Shown piece by piece: positions 23,117 through 36,316 of a DNA stretch of 64,000 nucleotides. The notes below the pieces were generated by a model, which saw only the letters and a list, made by a program, of their open reading frames with translations, was not told the origin of the DNA and did no database searches. Position 1 is the stretch's first letter. Each line of letters begins with the position of its first letter. This stretch comes from Monarcha castaneiventris obscurior (taxonomy: Eukaryota > Chordata > Aves > Passeriformes > Monarchidae). The translations under genes and the position numbers were made by a program. Location: positions 310,001 through 374,000 of the forward strand of contig JAMPIT010000206.1 of assembly GCA_026261815.1 (NCBI GenBank), in the 5' to 3' direction.

Positions 23117-25480
23117 AGAGCTGTTGTCATGGTTTCAACTCAGTCTTCCTTCTGCTGGGTCAGGGGGAGCTTTGCCTGAGAAAGGGCTTTGGGACCATGA
23201 AAGCTATTGTTTACCCAGTGAAGCAAAATCATTCTTGTCAAATAAACTGTATACTATTTTAAAAGGAGTTCAGTAGGGATAGTTCACTGTCGTAAGCACT
23301 TGCTGCTGTACAGTCTCTTCCCAAGTGTTGCATAATTGTCACTGATGAGGGACTGACAAACTACTTTGAGTTTAAGATGCCAGAGACTGCCTTCTTTTAG
23401 ACCCAAAAAGAAACTCCCTCTTTCTCCCTAAAATGAGACCATCCTGCATCTGCAACAATAGGCTTGGTTCTTCTGAGACAAGGCAAAGGAAGAGCTCAAC
23501 CAATCCACTGTACCTGCTTTGCAATTTTACTGTATTGCAAAGACATAACAAACCTCATGTTTTGCCTCTTGAAAGGCAGGGGCCAGATGAAACTAGCCAC
23601 AAATACCATGCAAGTATCAGCTTCATCACAGACCAACCATACAGAGTACAATGTTGACTGAAACCCAAGGAATCCCCAGGACCTTTTTTTTAAAACAAGT
23701 TTGAAAAATCACAACAAATGACCATTTCTTTCTCTCCCATTAATGTGGGTTAAGAGTACTTTCCATCAATGCAGGTGAGATGAGTGTCAAAAGGAAAAAA
23801 AAAACCAAACACGAAGGAAGGAGCTGGATGCGGATAGCTCAGGGAAGTCCTCCTTGGGAGACATGAGGTTTGCAGAGAACAGCACTCCATGGAAGTGTGA
23901 CTACAGATGTGAATGGCTCTGCCAGAGTGAGATACCTGCATGCTCAACCCCATTGGCAGATCTTTGGGTCAGTGGGTTTAGCGAAGTTGTGGGCCTGGGC
24001 TGTGCCCTTGTGCCTTGCTCTCTTCACTAGTTGCTAGGCAGAAATAAGACCTGGCCAGGAATAGCAGGACAACAAAACTGTGTCAAAACTCCATAATCCT
24101 TGTCTCACAAAATACCTAGTGCTTAAACTGTCAGAGGAAACAAAAAGCTCTCAACTACTCTCAACTCCATAGCATAACTTGCTTTATTTTTTTTCCTGGT
24201 TCTACAGGAAAACACTCTTGCACTAAAGGCTACTTCTCATGTCTCATAATACGGTCTTTGACTCAAAGGAATCTGCACTACAGTGTTTTTAAAATTTGCT
24301 GCTGGTCTGATAAGACTCTGAAGACTTCTCCAGCACTGTCAATCCTGTGCACATACCCAGCTGACCTGAAAGACTACTGGAAAAGCTCCAGTGCCCTCCA
24401 TGATGAGTATTTGCATGGCTGATAGGTTCTGTGTTTCCTGATTTTCAGGCCAGCATGGGGAATGCTCAGTGCATGTGTCCACACAAGTGAAAAGAGCTTT
24501 GTGGTAGGTTAGAGAAACCCACTGCATGATGATTTCCTTTCAAGGGCAGGCACCAACTGGGTTACTATTTCTCTTGTATTTCACTATGGCTATTCTGAGA
24601 TGCACCCATGAAGCTGCAGCCCAAACCCAAATTCTTGCGTCCTTTAAAATCTTTAATCAGCCACTCCACGGGCTGAAGATGGCAGCAGGCCGATGCCTTA
24701 TCCACAAAACAGCAGAGGATTATTAGGTTATGGTACTGTTCTCTAGGTTCCACACATCCAGTGTATTTACACACATCACCGTGCTACTTTGCCTCCTTAT
24801 CATTTTAGCTCCATTTTAGTCCTACTTACACAAAAGACCTGCTTTTTGCCATCATTAATGAATGCATCTCACCACTGTTAACGTTAAGAATATGTGCAAT
24901 CTGAAGTTAAGCTTGCTGGGTGAAAGTCTGGGGAACTAATGGGGAACTTCTCATCAAAACTGCCCTGGGGAAACACTGTGACTCTTCCGGAAATTTGTGT
25001 GAAAATAAACCATAACTGCATGCAAGCACACACACACACAGACAGAAGGACTGCCTACATGATTTGACTATGAGCATTCTGACACACAAACAATGACAAT
25101 ACCCAGAAGTATCAAGAACACAATCATGAGTTTTCTCTAAATCTCCTTCCTGTTTGTGTCACCATGAGATTTCTGCCAATAGTAACTGATGCCTGGTCAT
25201 GGTGTTTAGCTCCTCTATTGCCTGGCTGAGCTGTAAGTGGAGCCAAATTCAGCATTGGAGGCCAAGAGCCGACCTGACCCTGTGGGTCTCTTCGCCCCCT
25301 GCCCTGGTAGGCCCTGGAGCACTGGCAGAAAATCCTCAGCAGGAGCAGCTAAAGCAGCACAGCTGGAGAGCTGCCAGTGTTAGGATGCACAGGTTCAGGA
25401 GCTAAAGGAATGGAAAACCTGCATAGATATAGCCTGAAAGTATGTATCAATAATATTAAGGGAGAAAATTCTTTGAATTG
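23117..25480. other. Intronic DNA between two CR1 copies
   Basis: No gene is seen. A stretch beginning TGTCATGGTTTCAACTCAG at 23124 resembles the start of some avian LTRs, but no matching 3' end or target duplication was found. The rest is ordinary intronic sequence with a short CA run near 25.03 kb. Confidence 0.55.
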
Positions 25481-25570
25481 TAGAATCATAGAATGGTTTT
25501 GGGTTGGAAGAGACCTTAAATATCATCTTGTTCCAACCCTGCATGTACAGGGACACCTTCCACTAGATTG
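25481..25570 (-). mobile_element. CR1 3' tail (90 bp)
   Basis: TAGAATCATAGAATGGTTTT followed by GGGTTGGAAGAGACCTTAAA and ending GGACACCTTCCACTAGA is the reverse complement of the CR1 3' terminus. Only the last 90 bases of the element are present. Confidence 0.9.
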
Positions 25571-28500
25571 AATTAAAGTTACCCATTTTCTGTACCTGAC
25601 AGAGACAAGCATGCTCTACAAAACGAGCAGGTTCTGATTTTGCCCCTTTTAAGTTTGTACTGGTGGTTGGATTGCAGTTCTTCTCTGAGTCAGATGGGCA
25701 CCTTTCTGAGAGTGCCTGTATTGTCAGCTTGTGTGCATTGTCACATTGTAATCAATCCAACAGCCCATCTCTTACCTAAAATATAAATACTAATTTGAGG
25801 GCTCAGGAAGAACAGCTATTTTTATTCAGTTAAAGAAAGAAGAAAAAAAGAAAGGAGGAGGCTGGGCATCATAACAATAATTTATGATTTTAGTGGTGTA
25901 TTATCATTGGGTAATAAGAGCAACTTGAAACTGCCAATTATCTCATAAGAGGGGTATCACCTTTTCTGTTTTGAATGACTCCATTGATAAATGCAGATTC
26001 TGATTGCTAACAATCCACCACATTATCAGTGGCCTTACAACAGGAGAGACTGCATGAGAAAGGGAGACAAACAAACCTGCAAACATACAAACACTTGATG
26101 TGAGCTGAGCCCTTGGCTCGGCAACAGAGCGAGGGGAGGGGGAGAGGGGGCCAGGAGGAATTGCCTGGAGCAGTCGGCAGGTCACACACACAGAGTGTGC
26201 AACAGCAAACTCAGTTTACAAAGAGACATCTGTTCCATTACTTCGATGCATTGTGGCTAATTACATCCTGGCCCATCTGTGAAATGACAGCCACTTATTC
26301 TCCAGTGAACCATAAAATCTGTACATGTTCAACGTGGGCAGTGGGGAGTAAGAGAAGTGCAGGGGAGTAGGGGAGGGGGAGGATGAAGAGGGGAGAACAG
26401 GAGAATGGCACCAAGGCAAAGCACAAAGAAAACACCGTAACTCTCATTCCCCTCTGGTGTCAGCCGTGAAAGAAGGAACTCTGGAAGAAAGGCCCTAACA
26501 AAGTACTGCCATTTTGATGCAGGGCGGCAAAACCTACTCTAACCCAAAGCTCCTCAGCCCCCATTTTTGCGTGCGTAGGGGAGTGAGATGTGCCAGCAGT
26601 GGAAATTATACCAGACCTGCATCCCTGTGGTTTACATGTGGATTTCTACGGTGTTTCTGCCATCGCTGCTTATATCATCCTACTTGCTGGTTGCACAGCT
26701 TTGTTAGAGGTTATTCTCCTATACATAAATCTAAGTTTAGGCTTAGAGGAATTAAAACCAAGGACTTAGCCCCCACCATCTCCATCAGATTTTTAGAAAA
26801 ATGAAAGAAACTGCAAGAAAATGAATTGCACCTCAACTTTTCTATGTGTAACAAAACAAGCCTTGCATTCAGGCATGACTGCAAGCCCCTGAGTTACATA
26901 AGACAATGAACATCTTATTTCCGTACCTGGAGTAGATAAGCCAAAGTATGGCATTCAGCACCATACCAGCTAAGAAGGGTTAAATCCTGATCCTGGTAAG
27001 TCTGTCAGGAAGCCTGCAAACTTTTTAGCAAAGTTGCATGAAATATCAGCCGAAGGCTGCAAAGATTTGACAGCAAGTTTTGTAAGGGGAATGGTGGCTT
27101 GGCTTGATGCTAGTGCAGAGCTCTTAAAGCAGCAGCTTCACCAGCAGCTATCAACAATTAGTGACTTCTGATCCCATGCCCAGCCACAATCCTGCTGCAC
27201 AGATTTCTGCAAAATTCCCTGTTTTGGTGGCTCTGGTGAACGGGGCTCTGGGGTGGTGGAAGTAGCCAAACTTCCAAAATTACGAGGCAATTAAAAAATG
27301 GCTGTGAGGTTAAGAGCAGGGCACAGAGCAGAAACAGGGCCCGGTTGCTCAATGCCAGCTTGGTAACTGGAGGCACTGCTTTTGTTCCAGGATTTCTGGT
27401 GTAAAAACATCACTTTTCCATTAATGCAATCACTCTGTGTGGATTTGGGCAGAATTTGCTCAGTGTGATGGATCTCTCACTCCCAAAATGTCAGCAAAAC
27501 TGCGTACAAGGAAGGAGAGTAAGGAGGATTGCTCATATCATCTACAAGCAAAAGCTGTGGAAATCTGATGAAGTCTAAAACCAGTATTGCAACAGACAAA
27601 CTAAAGAAAGCTAGGATGCTTTGGGATGGGGTTTCTCGCATCTGGCCATGGGCTAAAGGAAGATATTAACCTATCTGAATCCCTGACTGAACCATATCCT
27701 GCAAGTGTTACAGACATTCAAGACAGTCATATCTAGAGGGGAAGAGAAATACAATTAATCTAGGTTCTCTTACATGATACACCAACATGCAAAAAAAGGG
27801 AAGCACTATAGGAGGCTGGCAAGTGTTCACAGCCTAAAGCAAAGCCACCTGAGGCTGAAACATCAGGATAAATAGTGCAAGCTCGCTGTTTTTGCTCCAG
27901 CTTTAAAACTGGTCTCAGTAGCTGTTGACAAACCAATATAACAGGGGATGAAAAGGGATCAGGACCTAGTGTTGGGAGCAAAAGTAAATGCAAAATTTAA
28001 TGGTTTTTTTTCATTAAAACGTTCACTACTTCCTCCAACTTTTGGTCTGCATTCTGTTGATTCTCCTTTAATCATTCTTTTCTGATGAAGGTTTCAACAC
28101 TTCTTAAGGCCGGAATGCACATTGAAAGTCACCTTGTTTATGATACACAGGTCGCAGACCCAGACAGTGAAGAAGCTTGAATCTTGTTGTGGTCAAGCAG
28201 GGATCCTACAACTCCGCCTGTGGTCCAGCTGGGACATGAGGATGCTGGAAGAGTGGTGTCTCTAGGACAACTTACCCATCCCACGTGAAAGCAGCAGCAG
28301 CACCTGAGCTCTGTGTGGTGTTTTTGTAATGGTCAGGGTTTTGCAGGGTTTCTCCATAGGTAGATGCAGAAACTCCTACACCCTTGAGCTCTGCTAGTGG
28401 TTAGCATATACCATAGTTTGTGAATCTCAAAGGTAAAGCACATCTCTTCCAAAGCACCTGCTTTGACTGACAGGTTTGAAAACCTGAAAAGCTGTTGAAA

Positions 28501-31500
28501 GGCAACTGAGTGGTGTCAGTCTAATTTAGAATGGATGATACATCCATTTTACCAATTTCACTGCACAACAGGCAATCGGAGAAGGCAAACCAAGGGGAAG
28601 GAGAGGGATGACTGAGCTGAATTCAATCTTGCAGTGGGTTTTACTGCTGGAACAGCTGGTGCGTAGTCTATGGATAAATAAAGGATTTCATTTTCCATGG
28701 ACATCAGGCTGCCTTTCCTCATCAGCACTAAACTCAGCCTCACAAAAGAAAAGATTAACAGAAAAAGAAGCTCACAGTGTGAAACTCTACAAAGAGCTTA
28801 CAGGAAGGATTTGTAGTAAATTAATATCACTAGCAAGCATACAGTTCCCAGAACCTCACAAGCTTTTGGTATAAACTGTGGTTTAGTTGGCTCACACGTT
28901 AGGTGTAGGATCCAGCCACCTCAGTTGCACAGAGGGACCTCCTTCCACCCTGCTGTAATGATGAACTTGGTCTCAGCCATGGTTTTGTTGGATGTATTGA
29001 CCTGTCACTTCGGATCATTCATCTGGGAGCGATGGCCAGCATAACATCTTAGCCTGCTTCTGGGTCTGGAGCCTCAATGTTTTACAGTAGGTTACCACAA
29101 GCTCAACTTAATGAGCATCAAGAAAGCGTATCAGGTGTGGGCCCGGGATTGATCCTGAGTTCATTCTGATCTGGAAAGATTAAAAGATTAAGAGAGACAC
29201 TCCTCTATTTTCTTTTTCCTTTACCTTTCACATTGAATATGGACACCCAAGGTGAGTTTCTTCTCTCTTCTCTAGCAAAAGCTATGACAACTGGAGAAGA
29301 GCAAACAGGTGACATCACAGTAGTCACAAGTAAAAAATGAAGCAATGGCAGAAGGCAAGGTTTTTAATCATTCCATTTAAAATGCTGCTTCCCCCTGAGT
29401 TTGTGTGGTACGAATTTTTCCTCATATCTATTTCAATAAGGAATGAAAAATTTGTAACAAAGGACATCTGTTCTGTAAATGCAAAGCTTCCAGCTTTTCA
29501 ATAAAGATGAAAAAAATGTCTTTGAGACTTTCAGGAGTTTCTCTGTCAGAAAGTAGAGATATCCTTGAGGCCTGTACAGCAAAGTGAAAGCTACCTGTTC
29601 TCTTTCAGAGTCCATCCCTTCTCCCCCAACTGTTGCCTGATGTGAAATTCTTTTTATGTCATTTTCTCCACCTGTAAAATAAAGATGACCAGCACAGTAT
29701 TTCAAAGATATGGCTCTATGCTTCCTCTTAGGTAAAATGGAGGTATGACTTTGCAAAAGCTGAAAGCATTCCCAACCAGCAGCTGGAAAGAACAAAGTGC
29801 TAAATTCTTCCCCTGAGAACTCTGCCTGTTCACAGAGAGATGCCACCTTTCTGAGCCTTCCTGATTATACCACCACCCCCCCAGACTTCCTGAGCTGCTG
29901 ATGCTTATCTCTAAGGTAGGGCAGATGCATGTACTGGTTTTTCTTAGGGAAGAAGACAGCAAGTCAACTGCTACTTATTCCCCCGTTACGTGGTTACAGT
30001 CCTGCTACCAAGGTGATTAAACAGCAATGCGTAAAGAAGCCAGCTGAAAATAACTGAACAATCATTTTTGCCTTAATAGAAAAGACTGGAGGGGGATATT
30101 TGTCTCTAAATTTGAAGGTTGACACAAGCAGCATTTGACCTGGCTTTAAAATATTAGTTGCTCACCTCTTATCCTCATCCTGGCTGAAAGCTGGCTAGCT
30201 TGGGCCTCTGAAAGTTCAGTGTAAAAGGGATAGAGGAGGAAAGAAAACTTTGGGAATATATATTAATTAACAAGTCAGCAGGGGAAGGGTTTTTGGTAAA
30301 TGAATGCCATGCTCACTAAGGAAAACAAAACCTAGAAGAGGCATTAAGAACATGTGTGCACATATACAAAATATACAACAGGGCTGCTATGTGCATCAGT
30401 GTTTGGAACCCTGCAGTCAACTGCTGGGTCTTCTGTTCACAAACGCTACCTGTAAGTAAATCTGGATAGGAACTGCTTCTGAAAACGTAGAGCAAGGGAA
30501 ATTACACGTACTTCACAGCTGGACACAAAAATGACAAGTTCCAGATGCTTCAGAAAAGCCATCCCAGGGAACAAATGAAACACAGGCACAAGCCCTAGTG
30601 GAAAAAACACTTCACATGTAAGCTTGCATGAGAGGGGAAGAGGGAAGGAGAGGGGCTATATTTTGGCAGAGGACAGGCTCAGTGTTCCTTTTTGTAAGTA
30701 CATATAAACCCAAACTTCAAATAAAACACCTGTCATGCAGAGTTGCTTGCAACCACATGGCATGAAGTGCCACATACTCAGATTTATTTATCCAGCAGCA
30801 GGGGTGCCAAGTGGTTGAACAGGAAGAGTTTACCCATTGGGAAAGTCAATCCTTAGAAAGCATTTTAAGTAATTCAGAGTGTTTGTTATTCAAATAAACC
30901 TACTCTGACTGTGGTAGCTTGCAGGGAAAGGGTGTGTTTAATTCTGATGTGCATACTGGGAAGTGGTGGCACAGTTGGGCTGCCCAGGATGGCTGAAGAA
31001 GAGCTCTGCCTCTCAATCCTTGGCCACTGACCTTGGAGCTTCAGCTTCCAGAGTGTAACACAAAATTACTGGAATGGTCATTGGCATAATAAAAATCACA
31101 AGTTTAAGCCCCTCTGTGAGCCTGGTTTACAGCAGCTGTAAGTGCTGATTCCTGGAGATGGAGGAATATGCAGCTGGACCTTGAGTGCAGGGGGCTACTG
31201 AGGATATGGATCCCAGGACAGTCGCTCTCCCGGCCAGTCACAATTAGCAGTGCTTGCTAGTGAGAGACCCAAGTCATTAGCTGGCATGGAAAGCTAATCG
31301 CCTGTCTGCTCTTACAAAAGGGATGGTCCCTACAGGAGAAAGGTTGGTGGCTGGGACCACTCAGGGGACGTCTGTTCTCTAAATGGTGTCCTATGAATAA
31401 ATCAATGTCCCAGGGCTTCTAAACCTCTACAAACACAAACACTCAGAAACTATATACATTAAAAAATGATTCTGAATAAAAATGCCTCCCTCTGAGCCCC

Positions 31501-34500
31501 AGCTTTCCAATGTCATCTCCCTGGTTAACCCTTCCCTGCCCAGACTGTCCTGTCTCTGTTTTGTTGTTCCCATAGTACATTATTTATTGAAATAAATATG
31601 GAGATAAGGCTGAGAAAGACAGCCAAGACAGTCAGACTGACATAAATTCATTACTCATGGGCTCTCAAGGGAAGAAAACCGTGCATTTTTTCCTAAATGA
31701 TTATTTCTGAAACACTGAAGGAATGGCTATATCACTAATGAGGCCAGTGCTCCATGACTGCTAATTATAAATGACCTAAAAAGAGACAAGGGGATGGTAT
31801 ATGTGTGTACAGGGGGATGGGAAAATAGATGAACTGTTCTTCCTTACGATCTGGAATTGACTCTCTGGGCTTCTCAAAAGTCTGAGAGCGTTTGTAGTAC
31901 ACCACAAAGGCAGGCCTGGCATATTTACAACTGCACAAGGAAGTCTGGACTGCAGTGCTGGGCTATTCTAACAAGTAGACACACAATTCCTCTTCCTTCA
32001 TGATAGGTCAACATCTACTCACTGCAATAATAATTAAAAAGGAAAATGAGCTCCCAGTCCCCCATGGGTCTAAATTATAGGGCCTGCACGTTGATGCAGC
32101 CAGACTTGAGACTAAAGCAAGGAATAAGATTCACTTATGTCTTCTCTCACTCACTAATTCCCATGGAAACAAGAAACTCCTGACAAATGACTCAAATATG
32201 CTTGCAAAAATCTTACTCATATGTTTGGCTGGCTACCTTCCCCCATGCTTTCAGGTTGAATGATTACAGGTGCATTACACACGCAGCAATCCCAGGGCAG
32301 CCGATGGTGGAATAGAGCAGGATGGCCGCATGTAAAGGAGGGCCGGATGCCAGCCACAAGTTGGAAAATCAGTAATGTGAATTCAGAGAATAATATTACA
32401 ATTTGGCCACAAAAAGCTGCAGCCTTCGGATTGCTAGCAGTATTATTTATATCACATGGTATGTAGAAGTGAGAGCATTCAGAAGTAAAAGATATCTAAG
32501 GAACAGCCCTGATACAAAATGTGACTTGAGGGTACTGAGAAGATGGGGTTTACTTATTTTTTTAAGGCTTGGTTTATATATAGAAATTACTCAGGAACAC
32601 CTTGGAGTGCAGAGATCTGAAAAGGAGCTTCTGCAGAAGCTCAGACAAAGGAGCCTTGACAGATACTAAGTGGATTCTACTCACACACCACTGCCAGAGG
32701 TTTCCTAGCCCTTTGTAAGACTGTACCTTTTTTGCAGGTAGCAACATTCTCTTGCCTGACCTGACAGAATTTGGGAGATGCAGCTTTGCTTCCATCAAAA
32801 CTGTTCCAACTTGTGTGTGGATTTAGGGTTGTAAATGTGAGCATTCTCAGTGCAGAGGCTCAGATCAGGGCCCCTACAATTACCTATAGTCTCTGTTTCA
32901 GCTGACTCAGGCAGCTCATCACCAATAATTACTGCAGTCTCAACGGGGAACTCCAGAAGGTTTTCTCCCCCTCTCAGGAGACGCCCTTTCCTTGGAACCT
33001 GGGATCTCCTCACAGGTACCCATCTTTACAAAGATGGAAAGCCTGCATAGACTTAGCATAGCTGCTAAATCTAGGGGTGGAGGCAGGGCAGAAAAGTTTA
33101 ACTAAGTTTTCCTCCTTTGCACAGGTCATTTGTCACAACCCTTTATAGCTAATAACCGCTCTGTAAAATTTATAAGCCAATTATAGAACAGGGAAATAAT
33201 TCAGTAATAGCCTATATAAGGTGGTTTAGAAATCTTGTAGGAAAAAACTCCAATATATTAAATGCCAGAGGTTTCAGAAGCAAATGCTGTAGGTGACATG
33301 CCTTTTAAGCCTTTTGAGTTCAGGAGGCCTAGATCTATGCAAGATCTGTTTGAGCCTAGCCACTGCCACAGCTCTTCCCTTGGAAACATCACTGCTGGGA
33401 GCTGGGCCCACCAGCCAGCTGCACACAACCTATGCTGGAGCCCATTTCCTTTCCACCTCTCAATGGTTGCAGACAGAGTTCCCTTCTCTATCCCTCATGT
33501 AAGTCAACCTACAGATAAATGAAGTACCTAATTTGCTTTTCCAAAAGCCACTACTTCACCACAGAAAGTAAATCTGACAAGCAAGTAAAGACCATCCACC
33601 GGGCTACACCGCCTCTCTCCTTGCTTGGTGCAGGGAGCATAAAGAAATCAGCCCAGATGCTGTATCACTATAATTTCAGAAGTTCTCTAATGAATCTGAG
33701 AAAGGTTGGAGCTTTGAAAGACTGCAGTGGTGTGTCAGCATAAACAGCCAAAACTAGTGTCATGTCAAGTGTTAACAAGGCCACCGCTGTTTTTACAAGC
33801 ATCATGCATTTAGCAGATAAAAATTAGCAGCCTATCCAAGACACCACAAGTTGCCCTTATCACCAGCAAGGAGAAACAATGCCCCTGCATGATTGTTGAT
33901 ACTCGGGGCCACTGATAGCAAGTTCAATTTCTTACAAGCTGTCCATTATTATGATGAAGGGACTAATAACCACCACACATGGGGCTTTATCTTTTCTTTT
34001 TCCTCTTGTTGGTCCAATGGCAACTGCTAATAGCTTTCTGGGGCTCCTTTAAATAAACAGAACTAATTACCCTGCACAATGATACTGTGGCTTACAGACA
34101 ACTAATTACGTCATGGAGGGCTTTCTTAACATGTACGTTTATTTGCAGAGGGCCACATCTAACATGAAGCAAATTTATTCAGCCTCTATGCTATCAGCTG
34201 GTACAAAAATGACACTGAATACACATCAGATCCAGATTGCACAGCTTTAGCAGGCAAGCTCTCCCAGGAGGCTGAAAAACAACACATGGAGTACCCATAT
34301 TCCAGAACATGTGTAGTTGCGTGGCTTTGAGCCTCCTGCGCACTGACTGTGGTGCCATGGCACAGACTGTGACTGTTGTGTAAATAAAGCTCTGCATTTC
34401 TTCACTCACGTTTGCTATATGTTGAACAGACAATAACCACTTGCTTTGCCTTATGCCCTGACGACATGCCTTGCTGGAGGAATAATGGAAATCCTGGGCC

Positions 34501-36027
34501 AAAAAAAAAACAAACAACAGGACAGAACTCAACAGATGGGCAACATGAAAGAAAACATACATTGGGAAACTCTTCTACTAGTAAGAGAAGAAGAAAAAGA
34601 GAAGTTAAGTGATTAAGTGACTCACTGTATGTTATGTGGCCAGCTGTGTTAGAGGCTGGAAACAAACTTAGGGTTTCCTGACACCCGCTCCCTGCTTAGA
34701 CAGAGACAGCACCAAACCAAAACGAATTTTTTAAAAACAGACTTTGCAGACAGATATCTAACTGACAAGACAGGTTCATATCAAATTATTCAAAGTGGAT
34801 GTAACTTTCAGCACTCCTGCAAAGCAAAGACTTTGTTCTTTAAAGTGAGACACTGAGAGGATTTTTTAAGGTGGGCCCCCCTCCTCCCCACTCCCTGCAT
34901 AAACAACAAATGAAAGCATTTGATTTGCAAGCATTTCTGGACAGCCATGTTGTACAAAACAGTAACTCCTTCTCCTCAGGTACAATATCCTGAAAGGATG
35001 AAGCAAGGACACCTCTCAAACCACACTCATAATGATCCTTAGCATTAACAAGAGCTATATGCGTAAAAATCAGCATATATCTTGCTAAGCAAGTGAGAGT
35101 GGCACATGAACTGATAGAAGAGGGCAGAGTATCTTATTCACAGCTATTAGCTGACTGGTCAAAATACCTGAGTAGAAATGTATGTTCAATTATACATGTA
35201 ATACAACTCTCGGATATGTATCATGACCGCCTACACCTCGGCGAAGAACATGGTCCTTAACTTGCTGTTTGAGGCATTTGAGTCAATGGGCTTCATAGGA
35301 AAATGATAGCCTTTACAAAGGAGCTTCAAAAATCTCATTAAAGATGTTTTCTGCAATTCTCTAAGGCTCTACCTTTCCCTTCACACAAGAGGATGATTTT
35401 TACAGGGAGCAAACGGAATGATGAATCGCAAGCTCACTGTAGAACTGTAGCAGAAACAGGAGACAGAGAGATTTCTCAGGGACCAGACTGACCTTGATGA
35501 GCAACTTCCAGATAAAAATTACAGCGCTTGGTCTCCTGCTATGATTTTCAGAGGTGGGTCACTTCAGTTATATCTCTCCCTGTAGCAACAGACAGCCCTA
35601 GCAGAGATGACACACTCTCAGAGGGCTCCCCTTTACAAAAGAAACCATTAGACAATGACAGGACAGGCACAGAGAATTCTGACAGGGAAGCTGGAAAAAA
35701 AAAGGCATGAATGAGACAAAGAACAAGGGCGCACCATGTCCTGGGTTCCTCAGCATGCCCCTGCAGCACGATGCCATGGAGATGGGATCTCCTGCTGTAG
35801 GCCAGTGGAACAGCAGAAGACTTTAGGCAGAAAGTGGCCAAACCAATCTGTTGAGAACCATGTGATGTTAGGCACAAAGAGGTCATGTGAGGTCCTTGTT
35901 ACAGTTACTCCCAAAGGAAACCCTGAAGTTTCTTACAGCATTTTTGTTACTCTCATGCAAGGAGATTAAAAGACCATCACAGAGCAGCCAACCTTGAATT
36001 TTTAAAAATCAGGAAGCAAATCCCTAA
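25571..36027. other. Intronic DNA with possible conserved elements
   Basis: No gene or long mobile element is seen in this stretch. The blocks at 25.72-26.09, 31.56-31.80 and 33.76-34.20 kb are rich in homeodomain-type sites (TAATTA, CTAATTAC, ATTAT) and low in simple repeats, a texture typical of conserved developmental enhancers. This remains untested. The longest open frame (29433-29846, minus, 137 codons) shows no family resemblance. Confidence 0.5.
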
Positions 36028-36316
36028 AATCATAGAACATCTTGAGTTGGAAGGGACCCACAAGGATCACAGAGTCCAACTCCTGGCCCTGCATAAGACA
36101 TCCCAGGAATCACACCCTGTGTCTGAGAGCACTGTGCAAACACTCCTTGAACTCTGTCAGGTTTGGTACTGTGACCACTGCCCTGGGGAGTCTGTTCCAG
36201 GCTCAGCCACCCTCAGGGTGAAAACTTTCTTCTGATGTCCAACCTCCCTGACTCAGCTTCAGGCCATTCCCTCAAGTCCTGTCCCTGGTCACCAGAGAGA
36301 AGAGATCAGACCTCAG
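36028..36316 (-). mobile_element. CR1 fragment, 3' end, minus orientation
   Basis: It begins AATCATAGAACATCTTGAGT and GTTGGAAGGGACCCACAAGG, then includes TGTTCCAGGCTCAGCCACCC, CTTCTGATGTCCAACCT and AGGCCATTCCCTCAAGTCCT. Together these are the reverse complement of the last roughly 290 bases of CR1. It is on the same strand as MAML3 and contains no coding sequence. Confidence 0.92.

Noticed and set aside
23124..23360. Possible LTR start (TGTCATGGTTTC)
   Set aside because: It resembles the start of some avian LTRs, but no 3' end, polyadenylation context or target duplication was found.
29433..29846. 137-codon minus-strand frame
   Set aside because: There is no family resemblance, no splice or promoter context, and a composition like the surrounding intron.
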